A stretch of 64,000 nt of DNA from Pseudomonas pseudonitroreducens (GTDB lineage: Bacteria > Pseudomonadota > Gammaproteobacteria > Pseudomonadales > Pseudomonadaceae): the NCBI RefSeq assembly GCF_021603645.1, contig NZ_BQHJ01000006.1, positions 124,001-188,000 of the forward strand, given 5' to 3'. How positions within the stretch are numbered: position 1 is the first letter of the stretch; each line of letters begins with the position of its first letter. The translations under genes and the position numbers were made by a program. Positions 1 to 6,354 of this stretch are shown here, in pieces. The notes below the pieces were generated by a model. It ran no database searches, was not told where the DNA came from, and saw only the letters and a program-made list of their open reading frames with translations.

Positions 1-2
1 GT

Positions 3-947
3 GAGCTGCTGGCCCGTGGCGAGCCGCTGAGCCACGACGAGAAAGTGCTGGCACGGCGCATCGCCGATGACGACGGCCAGTTGCAGAGCCCCGAATTCGC
101 CGCCCTGCCTGCCGACCGCCAGGCCCTGGTGCAGGACACCGCATTCCGCCTGGTGCGCTACCGTGCCACCGGCCAGGAGCGCGACCAATCCACCGCCTCG
201 CGCAGCTACAACCTGCTCAAGGCGATCAACCAGAACCCGCCGCCGGCACTGGACGTGGAGCGCCCCGGCCAACCGGAGAACGGCCATGAATCGCGTACCT
301 GGCAGGTCGGCGCCGGCAGCCGCGACGGCGAAGCCTTTGCCCAGTACGGGCTGCGCATGGCCTACCACGACCTCGACGACAACGCCTACGGCTTCCCGCT
401 GGGCGCACAGATCGAGATCGGCCAGCTCAAGCTGCGCCAGTACGAAGGCAACCGCTGGCAACTGCAACAACTGGACCTGGTCACCATCCGCTCCATGACA
501 CCGCGCAACGAGCTGCTCAAGCCATTGTCCTGGCAGGTCGCCGGCGGCTGGGAGCGGGTAATCGGCAAACACAGCGACAACGACCACGACACCCTGGTCG
601 GCCACCTCAATGGCGGCGCCGGCGGCAGCTGGAAGCTGACCGACGACCTGCAGGCCTACGCCCTGGGTACCGCGCGCATCGAGAACAACCAGGACTTCGC
701 CGCCACCATCGCCCCGGCCATGGGCTTCGACACCGGCGTGCTATGGAGCAACCCGCTGGGCAATCTCAGCCTCGAAGGCAAGGGCGACTACTTCCACAAC
801 GGCGAAGTACGCCGCACCCTGAGCTTCGGCCAGCAGGTGGAGCTGGGCCGCAACCTCGGCCTGCGCCTGTCGGCCCAGCGTGAGTTCAGCCGTGAGGCCA
901 GCCCCCGCAGCGAAGTGATGCTGGAGCTGCGCTGGTACCACTACTGA
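3..947 (+). CDS. DUF4105-family envelope protein, C-terminal part (5' truncated)
   Basis: The reading frame is open from base 3, so the gene begins upstream of the window; the methionine at 45 is internal. About 314 residues are visible. The second half has alternating aromatic and polar residues and ends in Trp-Tyr-His-Tyr, as expected for an outer-membrane beta-barrel strand. The overall character matches the C-terminal half of Pseudomonas DUF4105 (Lnb N-terminal periplasmic domain) proteins of about 600 residues. The function of the family is unknown. The stop overlaps the convergent SMI1 gene by seven bases. The family call is from memory of similar proteins and is moderately sure. Confidence 0.7.
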   Translation, partial: ELLARGEPLSHDEKVLARRIADDDGQLQSPEFAALPADRQALVQDTAFRLVRYRATGQERDQSTASRSYNLLKAINQNPPPALDVERPGQPENGHESRTWQVGAGSRDGEAFAQYGLRMAYHDLDDNAYGFPLGAQIEIGQLKLRQYEGNRWQLQQLDLVTIRSMTPRNELLKPLSWQVAGGWERVIGKHSDNDHDTLVGHLNGGAGGSWKLTDDLQAYALGTARIENNQDFAATIAPAMGFDTGVLWSNPLGNLSLEGKGDYFHNGEVRRTLSFGQQVELGRNLGLRLSAQREFSREASPRSEVMLELRWYHY

Positions 948-1873
948 TCCAGTTGGCGCTCCGCGATGCCCTGCTCGGCAAACCACCGCACCAGGGCTTC
1001 GCGCTGCATCACCCGCGCGTGCACCGGCGCATTTCCACCGCCGGTCAACAGCCGGCCAAGGTCGCAACCCTGGTCGCGCAGCTGTTCCAGCAACGCGATA
1101 TCGTTGCTGCGCACCGCGTGCATCAGGGCCAGGCGCTGCAGCTCCGCTTCCCCGGCGATGTGCCCCCGCTCAAGCGCCGCGCGCCAGTCGCGCAGCAGCA
1201 GCCGCAGCGAATCCTGCAGCCGTTGCGCCAGCGCCTCGCCCTCGGCGCCCGAGGCGGCCAGCTCATCCAGTGCCTCGAGCAGTTCCTGCCCGCAGTCCGC
1301 GCCCTCGACGAACGGGTCCTCATCGAAGCCCAGCAGCGCAAACAGACCGGTTAGATCGTCGGCCACCCGGGTCAGCGCATCCTCGTGCAGGCGCAGCGGC
1401 CAGGCTGGCGGCAATGCGCGGCTCCAGGCGTAGACAGCACCGAACTCTTCCGCCTCGACGCAAACGTAGACCCGCTCCAGGTACTCGAAACCGCCGATGG
1501 GCAGGAAGCCCACGCGCCCATCCCATTGCTGGCCATTCTCGTCGGCGACTTCCGCCGCGCATTCCTGTTCATGCTCCAGCCAGCCCCACAGGTCGTGGTA
1601 GCCGTCGCTGTCCGGATAGAACAACTCGTTGAAGGAATAGGGATGCAGATGACCGCCGTAGTCCACGCACAGCTCGTAGTCCAGGCGACCACCGAAGGCG
1701 CAGCGCCACAGGGCGACCAGCTCGGGCGGCAGCGAGCTGCCCAGGCGTCGTTCGATTTCGGCCAACTGGGCAGCACTGATCGGCGGCTGCGCGTCGTGGA
1801 TGATGCGCCCGGCGAACCAGGCCAGGCGATGCTCGCGCAGCAGTTGCTGCTGCGCCGGTGTGAACTCAGGCAT
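941..1873 (-). CDS. SMI1/KNR4-family protein with ankyrin-like C-terminus
   Basis: The protein has 310 residues. The N-terminal half has SMI1/KNR4 (SUKH) signatures: an ISAAQLAEIERRLG-like helix, then LPPELVALWR, and a later LPIGGFEYLERVYVC strand. This fold is common in immunity proteins of polymorphic toxin systems and in cell-wall regulators. The C-terminus (about residues 255-310) reads like one or two degenerate ankyrin repeats. I chose the ATG at 1873 because an AGGAAGG Shine-Dalgarno lies just upstream; an in-frame GTG at 1888 is the alternative. The ATG lies inside the last codons of the NADAR gene, an eight-base overlap that suggests translational coupling. The specific function is unknown. 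Confidence 0.8.
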   Translation of the reverse strand: MPEFTPAQQQLLREHRLAWFAGRIIHDAQPPISAAQLAEIERRLGSSLPPELVALWRCAFGGRLDYELCVDYGGHLHPYSFNELFYPDSDGYHDLWGWLEHEQECAAEVADENGQQWDGRVGFLPIGGFEYLERVYVCVEAEEFGAVYAWSRALPPAWPLRLHEDALTRVADDLTGLFALLGFDEDPFVEGADCGQELLEALDELAASGAEGEALAQRLQDSLRLLLRDWRAALERGHIAGEAELQRLALMHAVRSNDIALLEQLRDQGCDLGRLLTGGGNAPVHARVMQREALVRWFAEQGIAERQLDQ

Positions 1874-2435
1874 CTCGCCCTTCCTCACGCAGTGTGGCGC
1901 GCGCGCCCATCAAGGCGAAGCCAAGCAGGTTCAGCCCACGCCAGCGTGTCGGATTGCCCGCATCTGGATGATCGGCCGCCAGGCCAATGCCCCAGATCGC
2001 ATCCACCGGGCTGGCCTCGACCAGCACGCGATCGCCCGTGCCCAGCAGGAACTCGCGCAAGGCAGGGTTCTGCCCGAACTTCGCGACGTTGGCGCGGGTC
2101 ACGATATCCAGGCGCCCAGCGTTCCAGGCTACGTCGTCGAAGCCGAGGATCTCGCGGCCGATGGACTTCGCCTCGGCCGGCGTGCGTGCCGCGAGAATCC
2201 GCGCCAGCGCGGCCTCGTCGCCGAACAGCCGGGCCTTGCCGGCCATCATGTAGTGCTCGGCGCTGCTGTAGGTCACGCCGTCGATCTCGAAGTCCGCCTC
2301 GAACCACTGGCTGAAGCAGCTCTTGTCGACTTCCACGGAGCGCTTGGGACGATGCCCCCAGAAGCACAGGTACTTGAACGCTTCGCCCGCCTCGATGCGT
2401 CGGCACAGCTGCTCGACATTCATCGGCTCATCCAT
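1866..2435 (-). CDS. NADAR-family N-glycosidase-like protein (YbiA-like)
   Basis: The protein has 189 residues. It shows the NADAR (formerly DUF1768, YbiA) pattern: CFWGHRP near the start, then SQWFEADFEIDG, SSAEHYMMAGKARLF, IGREILGFDD, and a C-terminal DAIWGIGL followed by GLNLLGFALM. Members hydrolyse N-glycosidic bonds in riboflavin-pathway intermediates or in ADP-ribosylated guanine in nucleic acids; which applies here cannot be told. The ATG at 2435 follows an AAGGAG site at good distance. The gene lies 35 bases downstream of the rtcR stop on the same strand and overlaps the SMI1 gene, so the three could be cotranscribed. Confidence 0.88.
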   Translation of the reverse strand: MDEPMNVEQLCRRIEAGEAFKYLCFWGHRPKRSVEVDKSCFSQWFEADFEIDGVTYSSAEHYMMAGKARLFGDEAALARILAARTPAEAKSIGREILGFDDVAWNAGRLDIVTRANVAKFGQNPALREFLLGTGDRVLVEASPVDAIWGIGLAADHPDAGNPTRWRGLNLLGFALMGARATLREEGRDA

Positions 2436-2470
2436 GATCGGCTCCTTGCCGTCAGCGCAAAACGCCGATT

Positions 2471-4081
2471 CTAGCGCACCCCGCCGGTGATTCCGGGCCA
2501 ATCCAGGCCGAAGCGTGCCAGGTACTTGCGCAGGCGGTCGGCGTCGTTGGGATTCTGCTTTTCCTGGCGCGAGACGGCGAACAGCTGGCGACCGGCGTCG
2601 GACAGGCTGCGCGCCTGCCGGCAGACATCGATCACCGCTTCCAGTTGCAGGCGGTCGAACAGGTCCAGCGCTGCGCCGCGCTCTCCCAGCAGGCCGTCCA
2701 GCGGGCTCTGCGCCTGGGCAGCACCCCAGGAGCGGCGTAGTCGACCGATCTCTTCTTCCACCAGCGTCTCGTCGATGCGCCCGCTGTCGGCCAGGGTCGC
2801 CATGCGTGTGACGGACGCCGACAGCTCGCGGAAGTTGCCGCTCCACAAGGCCTGCGCCGAGTTGGCGAAGGCCAGGTAACGCGTGCGTGCCTCGCGGTTG
2901 AAACGCACCAGGCGACCCTGCTCGCGGGCGTGGCGCTCCAGTTCGAAGTCGATGTTCGGCTCGATGTCCTCACGACGTCCGGCCAGCCCCGGCAGATCGA
3001 AGGTCCAGAGGTTGATACGGGCGAACAGGTCCTCGCGGAAAAGCCCCTGCGCCACCCTCTCGCGCAGATCCCGGTGGGTCCCGGCGATCAGTTGGAAGTC
3101 GCTGCCCACCTCGCGATCCGAACCCAGCGGGAAGAAGCGCTTCTCTTCAATCGCCTTGAGCAGCATGGCCTGCTCGTCGAGACCCAGCTCGCCGATTTCG
3201 TCAAGGAACAGCATGCCGCCATCCGCCGCGCGCAGCAGGCCTTCACGGGCGTTCTGCGCGCCGGTGAAGGCCCCCTTGATATGGCCGAACAACGCCGACA
3301 TGGCACCGTCGCCGCGCAATGTCGCGCAGTTCACTTCGACGAAGCGTCCCTGGAACTGGTGACGTGCGCGCTTGAGTTCGTACACCCGGCGGGCAAGGAA
3401 CGACTTGCCCGCACCGGTCGGACCGATCAGCAGCATCGGCGCGCGGGAGCGCCCGGCAACCCGCTCGATCTGTTCGATGGAACGGTTGAATTCGGCGTTG
3501 CGCGTGGCAATGCCGGACTTCAGGAAAGCCAGGCTCTCCTCCTGCTCACGACGGAAGCGCGTGGCGATGCGGTCATAGCGCGACAGGTCGAGATCAATGA
3601 TCGCGACTGTCCCTTCCGGCTGCCGCGCCTCGTCCTTGCGCCGCGACGGCGAGGCCTGCACCAGCCGCGCCGGCAGGTAACGCGCTTCAGTCAGGAGGAA
3701 CCAGCAGATTTGCGCGACGTGAGTCCCGGTGGTGATGTGCACCAGGTAATCCTCGCGTTCGGTGTCGAAGCTGTAGCCAGCGACGAAATCGTGCAACGCG
3801 CCGTATACCTCCTCGAAATCCCACGGATTGCGCAGCGCCATGGGCTGCAGGCGCACCTCGGTTTCCGGGGAGATGTGCCGCACGTCAGCGGCGATGCGTT
3901 CGGCCAGGCTGGCATCCCGTGCATCCACGCCGTGGATCAGCTCCAGGCGGTCGATCAGCAAGTCCTGCTGCTGGCACAACCCGACCGTCGGCCGCCACTT
4001 CTGCCAGCGCGCGGCACCCTTGCCGACGCGATCCAGGGTCGAACCGAGGAAGCCGATGGCGACGGTTTTCTTGGCTTTCAT
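2471..4081 (-). CDS. rtcR: RtcR, sigma-54-dependent activator of the RNA repair operon
   Basis: The protein has 536 residues and matches RtcR along its whole length. An N-terminal CARF-like domain (about residues 1-180) has the typical KKTVAIGFLGSTLD start. The AAA+ domain follows, with Walker A GPTGAGKS at 220-227, the sigma-54 contact loop GAFTGA at 270-275 and Walker B LFLDE at 291-295. A C-terminal segment resembles the usual DNA-binding region. In Salmonella the CARF domain is reported to bind tRNA fragments ending in 2',3'-cyclic phosphate, which triggers activation. The gene is divergent from the slipin-rtcB-rtcA operon it should activate. Its Shine-Dalgarno is weak (GGATAAA). Confidence 0.97.
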   Translation of the reverse strand: MKAKKTVAIGFLGSTLDRVGKGAARWQKWRPTVGLCQQQDLLIDRLELIHGVDARDASLAERIAADVRHISPETEVRLQPMALRNPWDFEEVYGALHDFVAGYSFDTEREDYLVHITTGTHVAQICWFLLTEARYLPARLVQASPSRRKDEARQPEGTVAIIDLDLSRYDRIATRFRREQEESLAFLKSGIATRNAEFNRSIEQIERVAGRSRAPMLLIGPTGAGKSFLARRVYELKRARHQFQGRFVEVNCATLRGDGAMSALFGHIKGAFTGAQNAREGLLRAADGGMLFLDEIGELGLDEQAMLLKAIEEKRFFPLGSDREVGSDFQLIAGTHRDLRERVAQGLFREDLFARINLWTFDLPGLAGRREDIEPNIDFELERHAREQGRLVRFNREARTRYLAFANSAQALWSGNFRELSASVTRMATLADSGRIDETLVEEEIGRLRRSWGAAQAQSPLDGLLGERGAALDLFDRLQLEAVIDVCRQARSLSDAGRQLFAVSRQEKQNPNDADRLRKYLARFGLDWPGITGGVR

Positions 4082-4083
4082 CT

Positions 4084-4192
4084 TTTATCCATCAAGATAA
4101 ACAACGATTCCAGAGTATCCATAAATAGCCACTTCAGCCAATCGACGAAATCGAAAAGTCGCCCGATAAAAACAATTAAATGCTTATTTATC
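4084..4192. promoter_or_regulatory. A+T-rich rtcR/RNA-repair-operon intergenic region with GATAAA/TTTATC dyads
   Basis: TTTATC (4084-4089) and GATAAA (4096-4101) form an inverted repeat with a six-base spacer. A second pair, GATAAA (4165-4170) and TTTATC (4187-4192), lies closer to the sigma-54 promoter. The second dyad is about 40 bases upstream of the -24 element and the first about 130, a usual range for upstream activator sites of sigma-54 enhancer-binding proteins. They are candidate RtcR sites; assignment is inference only, and A+T-rich sequence gives such matches by chance fairly easily. Confidence 0.35.
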
Positions 4193-4231
4193 AAATAGTT
4201 ATAAATATTTCGCAGCCATCGAAAACAAACC

Positions 4232-4248
4232 TGGCACGCCCCTCGCTA
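4232..4248 (+). promoter_or_regulatory. Sigma-54 (-24/-12) promoter of the RNA repair operon
   Basis: TGGCACG at 4232-4238 is followed after four bases by TCGCT at 4243-4247. Ten bases separate the -24 GG (4233-4234) from the -12 GC (4245-4246), the required spacing. It differs from the consensus TGGCACG-N4-TTGCT by one base. It points toward the slipin-rtcBA genes and lies between them and the divergent sigma-54 activator gene rtcR. Transcription should begin near 4258, about 530 bases upstream of the first gene. Confidence 0.85.
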
Positions 4249-4262
4249 TATCTCCCTCGACC

Positions 4263-4313
4263 GCATCACTGATGCAGCCCACGGGCAGGGACTTCAACTC
4301 CCGCCGGTGCCCG
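4263..4313 (+). other. Structured start of the RNA repair operon leader (two hairpins)
   Basis: Just after the expected transcription start, GCATC (4263-4267) pairs with GATGC (4271-4275) around a three-base loop. Next, CGGGCA-GGGA (4282-4291) pairs with TCCC (4299-4302) and TGCCCG (4308-4313), giving ten base pairs with a five-base bulge (4303-4307) and a seven-base loop CTTCAAC (4292-4298). The second hairpin looks like an isolated anticodon-type arm. The pairings can be read directly; any regulatory role is inference. Confidence 0.5.
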
Positions 4314-4366
4314 AGCCCACCCCTGGTGTCGGCTTCGTGCATGCCGCTGCAGCAGTCACGGTCGAT

Positions 4367-4439
4367 GGCGCGGTAGCTCAGCCCGGTAGAGCACTCCCCT
4401 TCGAGGGAGCCGTCGCAGGTTCGAATCCTGCCCGCGCCG
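4367..4439 (+). ncRNA. tRNA-like element 1 in the RNA repair operon leader
   Basis: This folds as a tRNA. The acceptor GGCGCGG (4367-4373) pairs perfectly with CCGCGCC (4432-4438). The D stem is GCTC/GAGC with loop AGCCCGGTA. The anticodon stem CTCCC (4394-4398) pairs with GGGAG (4405-4409). The variable loop has five bases, and the T stem GCAGG/CCTGC encloses TTCGAAT. Conserved tertiary bases (T8, A14, GG, TTC) are present. The anticodon loop has only six bases, CTTCGA, so it cannot decode normally. No CCA is encoded. It lies in the leader transcribed from the sigma-54 promoter, so it is probably a tRNA mimic, decoy or sensor rather than a translation tRNA. Confidence 0.85.
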
Positions 4440-4508
4440 TTCGATAGCTCAGTCCGGTAGAGCAGCCATTTTCGGATGGCCTGTCGCGGGTTCGACTCCC
4501 GCTCGAAC
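4439..4508 (+). ncRNA. tRNA-like element 2 in the RNA repair operon leader
   Basis: The acceptor has six pairs, GTTCGA (4439-4444) with TCGAAC (4503-4508); the seventh would be a C-A mismatch using a base already in element 1. The D arm GCTC/GAGC has loop AGTCCGGTA. The anticodon stem is GCCAT (4465-4469) with ATGGC (4476-4480), the variable loop has five bases, and the T stem GCGGG/CCCGC encloses TTCGACT. The anticodon loop again has six bases, TTTCGG, so TTCG recurs at the anticodon position although the stem sequences differ. No CCA follows. The elements abut or overlap by one base, so both cannot be trimmed to full size from one transcript. Confidence 0.85.
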
Positions 4509-4509
4509 A

Positions 4510-4790
4510 CTGCCCTGTCAAGGCAGCTATTCATGAAAGCAACACCCCGCCGTTGGGCGACGGGATAGGCGCAAAGAGGCCAGGAAGGCCAGATACGCCA
4601 GGGACCCGAAGCCACCGCCGGCCCGCCCGGTACGAGGACCGGGCCCGCGACAAGGCAGGTGCTGGCCGATGGATTCGGCGCAATGGACAGGACGTCCGCA
4701 GTACCTGGCTCTCGCAGGCCCCCGCCTCGCCACCCGACGGGCCGGCGAACACCGGCACCCAAGGACAAAGAGAAGAAGGAAGACAACGAG
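4510..4790 (+). other. Leader between the tRNA-like elements and the slipin gene
   Basis: I see no convincing gene in these 280 bases. Several short hairpins can be read, including TGCC/GGCA at 4511-4525, CCCGGT/ACCGGG around 4627-4644 and GCCGG/CCGGC around 4742-4757. A possible 11-codon frame starting with ATG at 4533 has no Shine-Dalgarno. The stretch probably extends the structured untranslated leader. Confidence 0.4.
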
Positions 4791-5933
4791 ATGAAACTGC
4801 TGAAGCGCTTTACCGTGAAGAAGAACGAACGCGGCCTGCTGTACTCCGAGGGCGATTTCCTGGCGATCCTCGAGCCGGGCATCCACCGCTACCTGGACCT
4901 GTACAACCGCCTGAGCGTGGAAACCTTCAGCCTGAACACCCCGCTGTTCGAACACCGCCTGGCCGGCTACCTGCGCCAGTCGGAGCCTGCGCTGGTCGAA
5001 CGCTACTTCAGCCGCATGGACCTGGCCGAGAACGAGGTCGGCCTGCGCTTCGAGGACGGTGTACTGGCGGAAATCCTCGCGCCGGGCAGCCGCCGGCTGT
5101 ACTGGAAAGGCCAGACCGAGCAGCGCCTGGAGCGCATCGACCTGAGCCAGGAGTACCGCGTCGCTGCGTCGCTGTTGCAGCAGCTGCAAGGCAACCTGCG
5201 CGGCCGCAGCGTGATCGGTGTCGAGGCACTGCTGGTAACCCTGGTGCCGGCCTACCAGGTCGGTGTGCTGAAGGTCGATGGCGCGGTGGTCGAGCTGCTG
5301 CCGGCGGGCCAGTACGGCTTCTGGCGCTATAACCGCCAGGTCAGCGTGGAACTGATCGATACGCGGATCCAGGCGCTGGAGGTCAGCGGCCAGGAAATCC
5401 TCACCCGCGACAAGGTGAGCCTGCGCCTGAATCTGGCCGCCAACTGGCGTTACAGCGACGTGCTGACGGCGTTTTCCAGCCTGTCCAAGCCACTGGAGCA
5501 CCTCTACCGCGAACTGCAGTTCGGCCTGCGCGCAGCGGTGGGCACCCGCTCGCTGGATGAGCTGCTGGAGAACAAGCAGTTCATCGACGACTCGGTCAGC
5601 GCCTACCTGAAGGAGCGGCTGCCGGGCACCGGCATCGAGGTCAGCGGCCTGGGCGTTCGCGACATCATCCTGCCGGGCGAGATGAAGACCCTGCTGGCCC
5701 AGGTGGTGGAGGCGGAGAAGGCCGCGCAGGCGAACGTGATCCGTCGTCGTGAAGAAACCTCGGCGACCCGCTCGCTGCTGAACACGGCCAAGGTGATGGA
5801 AGACAACCCCACCGCCCTGCGCCTGAAGGAACTGGAAACCCTGGAACGGGTGGCCGAACGAATCGACCGCATCTCGGTATTCGGCGGCCTGGATCAGGTA
5901 TTGAATGGACTGGTTACGCTGAAGCAGGCCTGA
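4791..5933 (+). CDS. Slipin-family (SPFH / Band 7) protein of the RNA repair operon
   Basis: The protein has 380 residues. The SPFH/Band 7 core is visible in the second half: ALLVTLVPAYQVGVLKVDG, VELIDTRIQALEVSGQEILTRD, the NWRYSDV segment, a helical ELQFGLRAAVG region and VEAEKAAQANVIRRREE at the end. Slipins form membrane-associated oligomers, and relatives occur in rtcBA-type operons of many proteobacteria. No clear transmembrane segment is seen at the N-terminus. The ATG at 4791 follows AAGGAAG. It is the first protein gene after the sigma-54 promoter and the tRNA-like leader. Its role in RNA repair is not established; membrane tethering of the ligase complex is one guess. Confidence 0.9.
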   Translation: MKLLKRFTVKKNERGLLYSEGDFLAILEPGIHRYLDLYNRLSVETFSLNTPLFEHRLAGYLRQSEPALVERYFSRMDLAENEVGLRFEDGVLAEILAPGSRRLYWKGQTEQRLERIDLSQEYRVAASLLQQLQGNLRGRSVIGVEALLVTLVPAYQVGVLKVDGAVVELLPAGQYGFWRYNRQVSVELIDTRIQALEVSGQEILTRDKVSLRLNLAANWRYSDVLTAFSSLSKPLEHLYRELQFGLRAAVGTRSLDELLENKQFIDDSVSAYLKERLPGTGIEVSGLGVRDIILPGEMKTLLAQVVEAEKAAQANVIRRREETSATRSLLNTAKVMEDNPTALRLKELETLERVAERIDRISVFGGLDQVLNGLVTLKQA

Positions 5934-5964
5934 CGAGGGCCTGCCAGGCGCAGGAGTCGGCACC

Positions 5965-6354
5965 GTGAAAAGCAACAAGCAGCGCCGCCAGGAAATCCGC
6001 CAGAAGCGCGAGCGACGCAAGGCCTGGAAGGCCGAGCACGCCAGGCACCCCGAAAGCCGCCTGGCACCGCCCGGCAGCCTGCCGGTCACGCGTTCGAACC
6101 TGGCGCCCTATAACAGCTACGGCGACCCGTTATTCGTGCGCCGCGGCTGGTACGAGGACCAACACTTCATCTGCCACGACTGCGGCGCCGAACAGACCTG
6201 GACCGCCGCCCAGCAGAAGTGGTGGTACGAAGACTGTCAGGGACAGGTGTTTGCCACGGCGATACGCTGCCGCGCCTGCCGACTGAACAAACGAATTCGC
6301 GATGGCCGGGCACAACCCGCTTCCGGCCTCAACAAACAGAGAATCGAAGCATGA
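5965..6354 (+). CDS. Zinc-ribbon domain protein of the RNA repair operon
   Basis: The protein has 129 residues. A strongly basic N-terminal helix (residues 1-25, rich in Lys, Arg and Gln) precedes a zinc ribbon with Cys70-x2-Cys73 and Cys102-x2-Cys105, with WTAAQQKWWYE between the knuckles. This matches the 'probable zinc-ribbon' family (zf-trcl type), which may bind nucleic acid. Translation starts with GTG at 5965 after an AGGAG site. The stop overlaps the rtcB start as ATGA, so the two are translationally coupled. Position and basic charge suggest an RNA-binding partner of RtcB, but no function is known to me. Confidence 0.85.
   Translation: MKSNKQRRQEIRQKRERRKAWKAEHARHPESRLAPPGSLPVTRSNLAPYNSYGDPLFVRRGWYEDQHFICHDCGAEQTWTAAQQKWWYEDCQGQVFATAIRCRACRLNKRIRDGRAQPASGLNKQRIEA

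Noticed and set aside
1885-2406. Alternative frames over the NADAR gene, including the long frame up to 2846
   Set aside because: The NADAR family sequence and a good ribosome site fix the start at 2435. The upstream extension runs antisense to or within the rtcR coding region and is arginine-rich frame noise.
2471-4081. CRISPR-associated locus suggested by the CARF domain
   Set aside because: The CARF-like domain belongs to RtcR. No cas genes or regularly spaced direct repeats were seen; the short repeats in the window are isolated inverted pairs.
4367-4508. Ordinary tRNA genes
   Set aside because: The six-base anticodon loops, lack of encoded CCA, shared acceptor boundary and position in a protein operon leader argue against decoding tRNAs.
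4367-4508. Integration site of a genomic island at tRNA sequences
   Set aside because: No integrase, no direct repeat of the tRNA 3' end downstream, and no mobile genes were seen.
4533-4568. An 11-codon upstream frame in the RNA repair leader
   Set aside because: It has no Shine-Dalgarno and no notable sequence; an ATG by chance is more likely.
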